Positions 47,964-58,465 are shown, numbered from the stretch's first letter. The stretch is 64,000 nt of DNA from Wurfbainia villosa (GCA_025175895.1 CM046004.1:46179359-46243358), one strand, 5' to 3'. Notes: generated by a model from the sequence alone, not told the origin. A program made the numbers and translations.

Positions 47964-48937
47964 ATTTTGTCTTTGGCTCCCCCTAGACCGTTGAATCGGT
48001 TCGGTCTATCCACATAGTGGATTTGGTCCTTGGGAATCCAGTACGGGTTGGATCCTAGAGTTGAAATCAAAAGGTTCTTAGGGACCCATGCTGGACATGT
48101 TTCCTATGTCGACTTACAATCGACATATACGACCTATTAGTCGTGTTTGAGTTAAACCCTAGTCCACCTTGTTGTACACGGCCCTTTGAGATCAAGTAGG
48201 AGGTCATGTCCTTTGGATCCCAAGTGAACCTTTCCAACGTGTTCCTAAGATCTTGACTTGACTTTTCAAGAGTGAGTTCTCAACCCGAGTTTTCAACCCG
48301 AGTTGAGTCCTTCTCTTGAACTCGACTAGTCGAAGAGGTTAGGGAGACCTTGTGTTTGGAGTTTGACCTCCTCAACGAGTCTCAACCTTGGACTCAGTTT
48401 AACTAATTTCCTAGACAAAAACCTAACCGTATTTTGTAAAGTATTAAATAAAGTTCGACTTACTTTAAGGGTATCTTTTGAAGGATGCGTATCAGTGGCT
48501 TGACTTGAAGGTAGCCGTAGTCGAGTCATCCTCGAGTTGACTCAAGTTGAGTTCGGTCTCTCGGAGTTTTTGCCATGAAGGCGTGGTCTTCGTCTTCTTG
48601 GATGGCTTCTTCCCATGTCGCGTTGAGGGCCTTCTTGTGCTTAGGTGCTTTGTGGTTGAGCTTGGGGCACTTTCGGACTTGATATGTCAAACTGTTACAC
48701 TCATAACACCTAATATTAGAACTTTTAGGCTTACCTTGGTTGGGTCGAGTTGTGGTTAGCTTTCGTCCCTTAGGCTATCCTTGAGCTAGGTTCATTAGCT
48801 CGTGATCAACTCGGGTCAACTTCTTCTTGGACTCGTCTTCCTCCTCGGTTGGTGGTGGCTTGCTTGCGATTTTCTTCTTCTTTGAACACTGTAAATAAGG
48901 CTATACCCCTCTCGGGTTCGAGTTGGGCTCATGTAAT
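47964..48937 (-). pseudogene. gag-pol: G gag C-terminal region and pre-protease linker
   Basis: A degenerate knuckle CYECNSLTYQVRKC is encoded at about 48667-48708, with Tyr for the zinc-binding His. Further on, codons for YWIPK (48029-48043, context NPYWIPKDQIHYVD) match the linker motif before protease. A 67-codon open piece at 48326-48529 lies between. Frames change several times. Confidence 0.72.
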
Positions 48938-49561
48938 TCAAAATCGGAAAAAGTGTTCATCTAATCTAAGTTTAGAGAGGTCCTTGGAGACCTTGTAAGC
49001 ATCGACCATGGATGCCCACAAGGTAGTCCTCGGAAAAGAGTTTAGAACATACTTTATAAGGTCACGGTTTTCGACCTTTTGCCCGATTACGTGTAGGTTG
49101 TTGACTATGTCTTGGATACGGGCGTGGAGTTGCGTCGCGGACTCGTGTTCCTGCATTTTTAGATTATATAATTTATTGAACAAGAGGTCGTTCTTACATA
49201 CCTTGGCTTCATCGGTCCCTTCGTGTAGCTCCACTAGTTTTGTCCAAAGATCTTTTGCGCTTATGAAGGGGCCGACGCGATTTAGCTCCTCTTTGGATAG
49301 GCTGCATTGGAGGATTTGTGTTGCCTTGGCGTCGGCTTTGACTTGTCGTTTTGTCGCAATGGTCCATTGATTGTAATCCAAGGATTCACCTTCTTCATTA
49401 GTGGGAAGGGTGAACCCGGTTTGGATCACAATCCACATCTCTATTTGGGTTTTTAGGAAGCATTCCATCTGACCCTTCCAATAACGGAAGTCATCTCCGT
49501 TGTAAAAAGGAGGTCGGACGGTGCTAAAATCCTCGAGATGGGCCATTAGAACAAAAGACAC
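48938..49561 (-). CDS. gag: G gag N-terminal domain (Sirevirus type), open
   Basis: The 207 codons open MSFVLMAHLEDFSTVRPPFY and include the copia gag core: YWKGQMECFLKTQ, KADAKATQILQCSLS, AKDLWTKLVELHEGTDEAK and LPRTT-like SFPRTTLWASM. The first ATG lies about 200 bp after the primer-binding site; an internal ATG six codons on (MAHLEDF) is equally possible. The open frame ends at 48938, but gag homology continues in other frames (48937 to 48660), so the product would be truncated before the zinc knuckle. It would form the particle shell. It is the longest open gag of the Sirevirus family here. Confidence 0.82.
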   Translation of the reverse strand: MSFVLMAHLEDFSTVRPPFYNGDDFRYWKGQMECFLKTQIEMWIVIQTGFTLPTNEEGESLDYNQWTIATKRQVKADAKATQILQCSLSKEELNRVGPFISAKDLWTKLVELHEGTDEAKVCKNDLLFNKLYNLKMQEHESATQLHARIQDIVNNLHVIGQKVENRDLIKYVLNSFPRTTLWASMVDAYKVSKDLSKLRLDEHFFRF

Positions 49562-49756
49562 AAGGAGACAATGACGAAGAAATTAGCAACGACAAAAACA
49601 CAAAACCAAGTGCCAAGACTCGCGTCTTGGATTAGTAGTGCGGGAGAATACTTAACAAAGAGAAATAAATCCAAAAAAAAAACAAAATTAAAATAAAAAA
49701 AATAAATCTGTAAAAATGGCTAGATTGGTGGTTTCACCAAATCTTAGCAACCCCCG

Positions 49757-49768
49757 GCTCTGATACCA
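49757..49768 (-). other. G primer-binding site
   Basis: On the minus strand TGGTATCAGAGC, two bases inside the right LTR; tRNA-iMet type. Confidence 0.92.
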
Positions 49769-49770
49769 AT

Positions 49771-50891
49771 TGTTGGATCGATGCGGTTCGCTAGAATTGA
49801 ATAGCGAAAAAGCCTTTTCTTTGGTCGTTTCAAGACAAATATACGCAGCGGAAATGTAAATGAAACAAAAATAGACAAGTTTGTTTTTTACTTGGTTCAT
49901 AGCCTTCGTTTACTACTCCAAGGCCCTAACGGTCCTAGACCGTGTACGGAGGGCAATTCACTAAAATACTCCTCCTTGTTGGAGGTAGGAGTTTGACAAT
50001 TACAAAAAAAACTTCGAAGCAAAATGATAGAGAGACAAACCCTCTCTTCTATTAAAGTAAAATGCAACGATAGAAAAACCTTGAGTAAAAGAGTTGCAAT
50101 ATTGAAAACAATAACAAGGATTATACCAACAACTAAAAAGAAAGACCTTAAGCTAGGGTTGTTAGTAGCACTTCGTTGTCGTAGAGTCGTCGGAGAGTCA
50201 CAGCGTTGCGGAAACTTTTGAGCACTTAGAATTATATCAAAACCCTAGGTTAGGACCTCCTTTTATAGCCTTTGAGCCCCTTTTTGAGAGGAACCCTAGC
50301 CAATCATATTTGAGCACCACTCCCCTTGAAATTTGGTGATAAACCTTGACTCCTCGAGGCTGATCCTTTGACCAGTGATCGGTGATGGCCATCACACGAT
50401 CATTCTGGCGATCGATCGAGTGCTAGCGGTAATCACCCAAGCGATGGGCGGCGATCGAGTCCTTGAGTTGGCGATCGGCCCGATCTTGGCTGCAAGGCAA
50501 TGTTAGCTTAAAGAAAACATTATTTTGACGGTCGTCGACCGTCTGATCTCAACCTAGACCACCTATGAGATGTCTTGGGTCGGATCTACGCTTAAGTCTT
50601 TCCCCGTAACGAGGATACGACCTTACTTACACTCGCACACACGAGCTTACCTCGATACTTACGTGTTGCTTTTGCTTCTGGCCTTCCACTCAATTCCTTC
50701 GGCTCCCTCCGAAGTCACTTGAGTGTTGCCCGACCACCGCGGCTTCCTCCGGGTGTCGCTAGCCTTCAGCTCCAGCTATAGCAATTTTCTGCACACTCGA
50801 TTCAGCTCGTGAGATAACAACATGAGCTTATCTTTGTATCGTTTGCTATAATCAAAACTCAGGTTCGACTTAGGTGCCTACTGCACCAACA
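49771..50891 (-). repeat. Element G 5' LTR (right copy)
   Basis: Matches 42348-43455 with TATA at 50260-50267 (minus). The G-run inside the CGCTA/TAGCG stem is missing (CGCTAGAATTGAATAGCG at 49789). The palindrome block at 50380-50500 reads as CGATCG-like pieces instead of AGTCGACT. Confidence 0.92.
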
Positions 50892-51829
50892 AATACTTGG
50901 GAACTCAAATGACTCAAGTTGTTCTCGGGAGTAGTCGACTGGTCCAGTGAAGTTGACTCTCGTTGTGGGGCTCAGATTTTAGACTGGGTGCTCGACACTG
51001 TGTATCTCAGGAAACAATCATAGTACTCGATAATCAACTACTATGGAGAAGCAGTCGACTAGCCACTTGTGCTCATGAAACCTGAAGGGTTCTCGAGCGA
51101 TTGAGAAATAGTGCTTCGATGGAGAAGTCGACTGTTGTGTATGGGCATTCTACCAATGGCATTATAGCAGGCCACAGATTATTTGGTAGTTGACTAGTGG
51201 CTCGATAGTCGAATGTTGGTAAGGGAAATCGGCTGCTCAAGTGTTCGTTGGCTAGAATGCCAACGTGTATTAGTCCATTGTGAAACAACATATAGGTGGA
51301 CAATCGATTGGGGGCTTTTGGTAGTCAATTGGTACACAGAATTTTAGACTAATGTAGGTTATAAAAGCATGACTTCGAGAGGATTTTGAGCAGAGTTTCT
51401 TGAGGAAGTTGAAGGGGAATTATTGCTGCAGTCCATACCTTCAATGCATTCTAAAAGCAACCAATGAGCAATCAAGCAATAATATTCTCATGTAAAGCAT
51501 TTCTCGTTTTCGTATTTCATTCTTACACTTTTATTTTTTTGTATTATTGTGTAAGATCATGCTGATTGTAAGAGGATTTTCTCCACCTTGGTGTTCATCC
51601 AAAGGAGAAGATAGTGGAATCTTGTAATAAGAGTGATACACCTAAAGGATTTCCATGGAGTAGGAGTTTTATCTCCGAACTACATTAAACCTTGTGTTGT
51701 GAGTGTTTGTCGTTATTTTTGCTTTATGCTTTATTATTTTCACTGTACATACCGAGTTTTATAAACAAACACGAATGAAATTGATCGATGCTATTTACTC
51801 TTCCCCTCTAGCGCACTAATCGGTCCCAA
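50892..51829 (+). repeat. Element C 3' LTR, second part
   Basis: Continues the C LTR after G and aligns with 12950-13867. It has TATAAAAG at 51360, AGTCGACT palindromes (50930-51320) and the GCTA/TAGC stem around a C-rich loop (51790-51812). It ends CGGTCCCAA, lacking the expected final CA, at the join with H. Confidence 0.86.
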
Positions 51830-52035
51830 TCGAAAAGTCACTAGGAAGGTTACAAGGGATGTTATCCCTAGGGTTGACCTTAATGAGACCACAATGACCT
51901 AGGCTTCTAACCGTAAGAGGGTCATTAGAAAGGTGTTAAGGGAGGCTATCCCTTGTGAGTATCTTGTAAACCCAAGGAGCTCCAATAGGTATTGGGTTCC
52001 TAGGAGTGTGATCCTTCGCGCTAAATCGGTTTAGG
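51830..52035 (+). pseudogene. gag: H gag C-terminal end
   Basis: Reads KKVTRKVTRDVIPRVD, a stop near 51900, then RVIRKVLREAIPCEYLVNPRSSNRYWVPRSVI and a stop at about 52033. The YWVP motif is intact here but altered in C (YWFL) and D (FSVS), so H preserves the ancestral linker. Confidence 0.8.
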
Positions 52036-53224
52036 GTGTGTCAACCTTGAATGAATAGATAGTTAACATAACCATGGTAGAGTTGACGCTTTAGGGCATT
52101 TTCAGGGCAATGTGATACCTTGGAAATGAGATCAAAATTTGATCCTAAAGTATTTTAGGATGTTCCTATAGAAATTATAAAGTTTGAAAATTTTATCAAA
52201 ATTGACACAAATAGGTTAGATGTATAGTGTGCCAAAATTTAGGGATTTGGTATAGTCAAGGGTTAAATTGTCATTATGGCAAAATGATATTTGATAGAAA
52301 ATGACAATTAGGTTTAAAACTTAGGTATTTTTATACCTTGATATTATAAATTTGCCATGCTTTGATTTCCATAATCCATGTCATGAGGTCATACTTCATA
52401 TGATTATTTGAAATGTCATGATAGTACTTAAATTGATTAATGACATGATTAATACTTAGGTTTATCTCTATTATGTCATGACATCATTCAACATTGGCAA
52501 TATTTCAGTTTATGCACAATATATGCAATGATCATAATTCATGTATTAAGGTTAATCAATTTTAAATTAAGGACAAATGACATTATTTGATGTTGTAGTT
52601 AAAGGAATCAAATGGATATGCCTAGAACGCTATTGCTGCTTTGCCAATAGCTACCACCTTTATTAGGCTATTCGAACGCATACGTCGAAGACATGTGTGT
52701 GTATTGAGACACCCTAGACACAGGTTAGATGTGTAGAATATGAGTCAAGTTCAGTGTGCTTATATGGTACATCAAAATGAACTTAAACTCTTTCAATCAT
52801 ATGAAGAAATCATGAGGGAAAGCTAGTGCACAAGTCATATATGTTTGTCCATAGACCTTGATTGAAAATAGGTTTTAAAAATATTTTAAAATCATTTTAG
52901 AAAACTTTGGTGAAGTCTATCTTTTGATAGCAATCACCATTGAGAATGTTATTACAAGTTAGACTAAAATATTAAAGTTTTTCAATAGTTTCGAATTTTG
53001 TATCAATCTTTCAAATTAATGGATATTTTAATTGGAATGAACGATCTCATTGGAAGATGAGACATGGAAAACCTTGGTAGAATTTTTTGATGTATGCCAA
53101 AGGGGAAGAAATGAAGGGTCTAAGTTAGGAAACCTTCATTATTCCTTGTCATAAGAAAAGGCATTGTTGGCCTTATGGGTTAGCCTATCTTAAAGGTATT
53201 GTCAAACATCAAAATGGGGAAGAT
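52036..53224 (+). other. H non-coding interior
   Basis: AT-rich, aligned with 39810-41561 of C but shorter. No protein is readable. The tract before the LTR is AAAATGGGGAAGA (53212-53223). Confidence 0.72.
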
Positions 53225-53669
53225 TGTTGGTGCAATTGACCCCAAGTAAATGTTGACCAGATTTGAGTGGGACTCGAGTAGGGTTTTGATATTTGACAAT
53301 GTATTTGACAATGGATGCAACAATACTTTTGACATACATATTATGGGAGATTGTCATGAAGGAGATTGTTAGAGCAATCAACCACAAGTCATGGTTGACC
53401 AAGCTTGAGTGTGACTCAAATGGAAGTCCAAGATTGGATTCTTGGCAATGGAGAATTTTATGTTTGGAGACTTGGCAAGGAAAAGTCCAAGTATGAATAT
53501 TTGACAATGGAGAAGTCCATGAATGGATTCTTGGCAAGGGAAAGTCCAAGATGGATTATTGACAAGGGAAAGTCCAAGTATGGATACTTGGCTAAAGAAA
53601 AGTCCAAGGGTGGAGTCTTGGCAATGGAAAGTTCAAATATAGATATTTGGAAAAGGGAAAAGTATAAGT
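53225..53669 (+). repeat. H 3' LTR, first part
   Basis: Starts TGTTGGTGCAAT, with a second start-like copy (TGTTAGAGCAATC) at 53367 preceded by GGAGAT. The hairpin-unit array runs 53423-53660 (CCAAGA paired with TCTTGG, CCAAGTAT with ATACTTGG, CAAATAT with ATATTTG). Cut at 53670 by I. Confidence 0.84.
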
Positions 53670-55143
53670 TGTTGGTGCAATCGGCCCAGGTCACAAATGA
53701 CCGGACTCAAGTTTGACTCGAGCGATGTTTTGATGTTTGACATGAAGGTTTGACATTGATGTCTGATAATGTTTTGGAGAGATTGTTGGTGCAATCGACC
53801 CGGGTCATGATTGACCGGACTCGAGTTTGACTCGAGGGGGATTTTGATGGTTGACTGGAGTTGACGATGACATGGAAAGTCCAACATGGGTTGGCAAGTA
53901 AAGTCCAAGGGTGTAGTTTTGGCAACGTAAGTCCAAGGGTGTAGTGTTGGCGGTGAAAGTCCAAGTCATGAGTACTTGGCATTTCGAAAGTCAAAGGGGT
54001 TTGATATTGGCGGCTTAAAGTCCAAGGGTGAAGTCTTGGGAGCATAAGTCCAATGGTTGACGTCGTAAACTCTAAGCGGAGTTTTGGTAGCATAAGTTTA
54101 ATGTGCCTTGGTGGTATAGACACCGTTAGCATGACATAGCCGATGGAAGCACCTAAAGGCTAGCGTATGGATGAACAAGTCATGGATGACTTGGAGGGAT
54201 CTGAGAGGTACGAGGCTGATAGAGGTGGCTAGAAGGCTTAGGTCTAGGCTAAGGGTGGTCTAGCAAGTATGGGGGCACCATACTTGGGGTAAAATCTCAT
54301 GTTTGAAATGTATCAGTCACTGGGACATATGGGCAGTCGACTGGAGTGAATCAACAATGGTTTATTGAGTGCTCCAAAGTGATCATTGTCGAAGGTGGGC
54401 AATCGGTGATCTTGTGATCGATCGCTACTCGATATTCGAACGCAGAATGGAGTCGAACTCGACTGATGGGGTTAGTAGTCCAATGAAGGCTCAATCAGTC
54501 GACTGATGGACATGATCAGTCGACTGATGTCCTATCCATTGGATTTTTCCAGCGTGGATCACACCATTGTCTAACAGCAACTGTGTCTCAGTCGACTGAT
54601 GGTTCTGATCAATCGACTGATAGGCGAAATCCAGCCTAGGCAACAGCTATAAAGAAAGCTCATGGAGGAGGATTTTGCAACCAGTTCTTGGGAGCTTTTG
54701 GGGCGATTTGTTGCTGCAAATCAAGAACTCCAAGTGCAATTCAAGCAACCACAAAGCAAGCATCCAAAAGCGTAATTGTAAAGTGTTTTTCTTTACTTGT
54801 ATTGAATTTCATTAGTGCAATTGCTTGTATTTATTGTATTACTTAGTGTAATCATTTGTACGAGGTTTTTCCACCTCCGACTTGTGTCGAGAAGGAGCTT
54901 ACTTAGTAGTGGTGTGTGATTTGCATCGCTAGGGCTCTTACGAGCTCGATCCGTGGAGTAGGAACCATTCAGTTTCGAACCACGTTATATCATTGTGTTT
55001 ACGTGATTGTATTCGTGTTATTGTTTTATTGTTATTATTCCGCTGCGCACTAACACGACTTGTAGACGCAATCATGATTGTAATCCATCAACGCATCGAA
55101 ACGCGCTATTCACCCCCCTCTAGCGATCATCGAATCCTCTACA
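53670..55143 (+). repeat. Element I 5' LTR (1474 bp)
   Basis: Same family as the D LTR. A nearly exact second copy of the LTR start lies at 53784, 114 bp inside, preceded by GGAGAGAT. The hairpin-unit array is 53876-54120 (CCAACA-type, CCAAGT with ACTTGG). AGTCGACT palindromes are at 54330-54630, TATAAAGA at 54648, and the CGCTA/TAGCG stem with a C-run loop at 55104-55125. Confidence 0.9.
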
Positions 55144-55145
55144 AT

Positions 55146-55158
55146 TGGTATCAGAGCC
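55146..55158 (+). other. I primer-binding site
   Basis: TGGTATCAGAGCC two bases after the LTR end; tRNA-iMet type. Confidence 0.92.
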
Positions 55159-55209
55159 CGAGGCTCTTCTACGGACTAACTGCCAGGAGCAAACCGCTAA
55201 AGTAAGAAG

Positions 55210-55620
55210 ATGGAGTTTCAAGAAACACTTGGATGGGATATCAACATACCGGTTCCTTATGCTTTCTATGGACGAGAAGGCTTCAATTAATGGAAGGCAA
55301 GGATTGAAGACTTCTTGATGATGAGGGACTTTGAGGAGTGGTCCATCTTAATGGAAGGATTTGAATATCCAAGAGGACCCAAGGGAGGTTTCCTCAAGAA
55401 GAAGAGATGGACCGAAGAGCAAGTCCAAGCCTTCGAGAAAAATAAGAAGGTAGTCAAATTTATTTTTTATTTGATACCTAATGACATCTTGTGTAGCCAA
55501 GGGGATTTGTAGGGAATTGGCAAGATTCCATGAAGACCCATCACCGGCTCAAGAACGGGAGGCTGAAGATGAATCCTCATCCTCACAAGCAAGTGAGGAT
55601 TCGGAAGTTGATAAAGAATC
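55210..55620 (+). pseudogene. gag: I gag N-terminal part, interrupted by J
   Basis: The ATG at 55210 gives MEFQETLGWDINIPVPYAFYGREGFN, then TAA where a Trp-like position is expected, then KARIEDFLMMRDFEEWSILMEGFEYPRGPKGGFLKKKRWTEE and a stop near 55510. A frame-shifted acidic stretch runs to the J insertion. It is the closest relative of D gag in the window. Confidence 0.85.
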
Positions 55621-56748
55621 TGTTGGATCGAAGCGGATCGCTAGAGGGGGGGGGTGAATAGCGATAAAACCTTTTTCTTTTCTTTTCGTTTGTTAAAACT
55701 CGAGAGATAATTAATTGCAGCGGAAATGTAAATGTAAAGTAAAAAGAGACAAAGGAATTTTACTTGGTTTATAGCCTTCGCCTACTACTCCAAGGCCCTA
55801 GCGGTCCTTGACCACGTACGGAGGGCAAAAACACTAAAGAACTCCTCCCCTTTAGAGGTAGGAGTTTAATCGATACAAGTAAAGCACAAAGCTTGAGGTA
55901 GAGGGGCACTCCCCCTCTCCTCGTTACGATAAAAGCTCCGAAAATGAAAGTACTAAACTGAAATAAAACTCTAACCGACGTAATAAAATGAAAACAAATA
56001 AACCTAGACGTCGGAGAAGAAGCACTTCGTTGTCGGAGAAGTTGTAGCTTTGCGGAGGCTTTTTGAGGCTTAGAATTGATGATGAAACCCTAGGTTAGGA
56101 CCTCCTTTTATAGCCTTTAAGCCCCTCATCGAATGGGTCTTCAACCAATAGGAATTGGGCACAAAACTCCTTGAAAAATGGTGATAAAGCTTGACTCATC
56201 GAGGCTGATTTTTGACCATCGGTTGAACTGATTTCTTGGCCGGTTGAACTGATAGCTTAGCAGTTGAACTGATCCTTGGCCGGTTGAACTGATGGCTAGT
56301 AGTTGAACTGATTTTTGGCCGGTTGAATTGATTTTTAGACTTTTCAACTGTAATAAAGAGTTAGCTCGAAATATAAGTGTATTCGACGGCCACTTGCCAT
56401 CCGATCTCAACATAGACCTTCCATGGGAAGTCTTGGTCGGATCGTCGCCTAAGGATGTCCCCGTATGGAGGACTCGACCTTACTTACGCTCACTCACACG
56501 AGCTTACCTCAACATTTACCTTTGAAGCCTTTCTTTCGGTCTCCACCTGATTCCTTCGGCTCCCTCCGAAGTCCTCCCGGTGTCGCTCGACCACCGTGGC
56601 TTCCTCCGGGTGTCGCTAGCCTTTAGCTCCAGCTATAGCAATCTTTTGCACACTCGATTCATCTCGTGAGATAACGACATGAGCTTAACTTTGTATCATT
56701 TGCTATAATCAAAACTCAGGTTCGACTTAGGTGCCTACTGCACCAACA
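55621..56748 (-). repeat. Element J 3' LTR (1128 bp)
   Basis: Same family as the G and K LTRs. The CGCTA/TAGCG stem with a nine-G loop is at 55639-55663 and TATA at 56105-56112 (minus). Where G has AGTCGACT or CGATCG motifs, J has an array of a different palindrome (56213-56345). Confidence 0.92.
56213..56345 (-). repeat. Tandem GGTTGAACTGAT array in J LTR
   Basis: Six units of about 20-21 bp, alternating CGGTTGAACTGA and CAGTTGAACTGA. The form CAGTTGAACTG is a palindrome around a central G. It lies at the LTR position that holds other palindromes in G and K. Confidence 0.82.
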
Positions 56749-57665
56749 ATCTCCCCCTTTTTGATTTATGACAAACCCACATACAAAGTTAAGTAAATAG
56801 CAAGCATGAAGAATAATGTGCATTAGAAACAAGAAATAAAGAAGATTAAGTTCGAGTAGTAAGGATTTTCTTCAAGTACTCCCCCTTGAGGAAACCTCCC
56901 CCTTGACCGAGGGTGAGTCTTGAAGAAAGACCTTAATCCTCCCCTTTGACGGTTTCTTTAAGTAATTAACATTACTTAAAGTTGGCCTTAGTAAAACGTT
57001 TAAGTTAAGAGTTCTTCTTAACTTGGCCCTTTCTCCCCCTTAAGTAAAACATTAAGGGCATAATAAAAAATAAGTAAAACGTTGACGCCACAAATAAATT
57101 TAAGTTAAGAATTCTCTTAACTTGGCCTTTAATAAGTTTTCAAAACATAAAGTTAACTTTTGGTTTAAATATAAAGTAAGAGTTAAGTTATCAAAAAAAA
57201 AATTTTGACCCCTTAACTTTGGCCTTTTTCTCCCCCTTTTCCCATATATCGAAAAGAGTGTGTGTGTGGAAAACAAAAATAAGTGTTAAATTTAAAGTCC
57301 AAGCATGTTCCACATTATTTTGAAAATAATATACTGAAAATAAGTTCATCTATAAGATGTTCGACTCATATTTGGCTTGATTATTATGAAAGATCAACCA
57401 GTCCTTGTCAGAGTCTGTTAGTATGTATGATTATACTCCGTGGTTCATAGCGATGCACTAGCTCTACATCTGGAACCAGGAGTAAGGTCCTAACATCTCA
57501 CGCCCATCTACGTGGCTAAGTACACAAACACATTAGTCCTATGTGTTGTGAGATGTATTGGCTCCTTAAATCTCTAGGTGCATGATATCTAAGGTATGTC
57601 TTATACTAGTTCCATAAAAAATGAAAGATAAGAAATAGTAGTAAGAAAATATATTTTGCAAGTTC
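56749..57665 (-). other. J non-coding tract with several polypurine tracts
   Basis: Purine tracts on the minus strand lie next to the LTR (56751-56763) and near 56880, 56907, 56938, 57033 and 57232. No protein is readable. Closely similar to 59582-60491 in K. Confidence 0.78.
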
Positions 57666-58465
57666 CTATTCTACTACGCACATGCCCAATTTTCATCTTA
57701 ATAGACTAAATTCGGCTTCGGGTAGGGGTTTAGTAAATAGGTCTGCTAAGTTAGACTTTGATTCGACGTATTCGAGTTGTATGGCTCCGTTGGCCACATG
57801 TTCTCGAATGAAATGGTGTTTGACCTCTATATGTTTTGTCCTAGAGTGACATATCAGATTCTTTGTAAGATTAATTAAACTAATGTTATCTACGTGAAGT
57901 TTAGTATTCGTAAAGTCTAACTTAAAGTCGCGGAGAGTGTGCTTCATCCAAAGAAGCTGCGTGACACACTCACCCATCGCGATGTATTCGGCTTCGGTGG
58001 TAGATAAAGCAACACAGTGTTGCTTCCTACTGCACCAACTCACTAGACTCGAGCCGAGAAGTTGACAACAATCACTCGTACTCTTTCTATCGAGCTTACT
58101 ACCAGCATAGTCCGAATCGGAGTAGCCGATTAGTTCGAACTCGGTAGATCTAGGATACCAAATACCGACACTAAGTTTACCCTTTAGATATCTAAGGATA
58201 CGCTTGACTAGAGTTAGGTGAGACTCCTTGGCACAGGTTTGAAACCTTGCGCACATACTTACTGCAAATAAGATATCAGGTCGGCTTGCAGTTAGGTAAA
58301 GGAGACTCCCTATTATGCTCCTATAGTATTTTAAATCAATTGAATTTCCGATTACATCTTCTTCTATATTCACATTAGTTGCCATTGGGGTATTAATAAT
58401 TTTAGCATCTTGCATTCCAAAGTGTTTAATTAATTCCCTAGTATATTTGCGTTGATGTAGGTATA
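57666..58465 (-). pseudogene. pol: J pol end: RT tail and RNase H, cut by K
   Basis: Open from the K insertion at 58465 (YLHQRKYTREL) to a TGA near 57693, where K has the Arg codon CGA; the original stop was probably TAG at 57666. Visible are the connection block SRPDILFAVSMCARFQ, the RNase H motifs YSDSDYAGSKLDRKST, STTEAEYIAMGE, LHVDNIS and the KHIEVKHHFIREH helix, and the end motif NLADLFTKPLPEAEF. Only the terminal nonsense change is seen, so J was intact here until recently. Confidence 0.9.

Larger units (their letters stand above)
42348..50891 (-). mobile_element. Element G: Sirevirus-type copia element, both LTRs present
   Basis: The target duplication AATAC (42343-42347, 50892-50896) frames an 8.5-kb minus-strand element. 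LTRs are 1108 and 1121 bp. Gag, a repeat-bearing gag-pol linker, protease, integrase, RT and RNase H can be followed from right to left, then about 750 bp with several purine tracts. Sequence such as FENQRFTDFCNLNGYHHEFSCPRT is typical of the Sirevirus lineage. Pol is badly broken by small indels relative to K. Confidence 0.93.
12470..51829 (+). mobile_element. Element C: gag-only LTR retrotransposon, split by B, E and G
   Basis: Pieces visible: 5' LTR 12470-13867 (its first bases lie left of B), gag 13940-14774 and 38979-39809, non-coding 39810-41561, 3' LTR 41562-42347 plus 50892-51829. The joins are supported by target duplications of the inserts: GGACA around E and AATAC around G. Rejoined, the internal part is about 3.5 kb and holds no protease, integrase, RT or RNase H. 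That matches the TR-GAG class of non-autonomous elements. C lies inside H, a relative of the same family. Confidence 0.85.
51830..53669 (+). mobile_element. Element H: right part of a gag-only element that hosts C
   Basis: From 51830 the sequence is the gag tail and non-coding interior of a C-family element, followed by its 3' LTR start at 53225. C therefore inserted into a member of its own family. H's left half lies beyond the window and its LTR is cut at 53670 by I. Confidence 0.8.
53670..55620 (+). mobile_element. Element I: gag-only type element, 5' part, cut by J
   Basis: A full 5' LTR, primer-binding site and gag start closely like D. J is inserted at 55621, and the rest lies beyond the right edge of the window. 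The 5 bp before the LTR are TAAGT, a possible target duplication that cannot be checked here. Confidence 0.85.

Noticed and set aside
47729..47986. Open frames encoding KHKLSKL (plus strand) or CFNLE (minus strand) repeats
   Set aside because: Produced by the 21-bp tandem repeat, which keeps frames open on both strands. The plus-strand one is antisense to element G.
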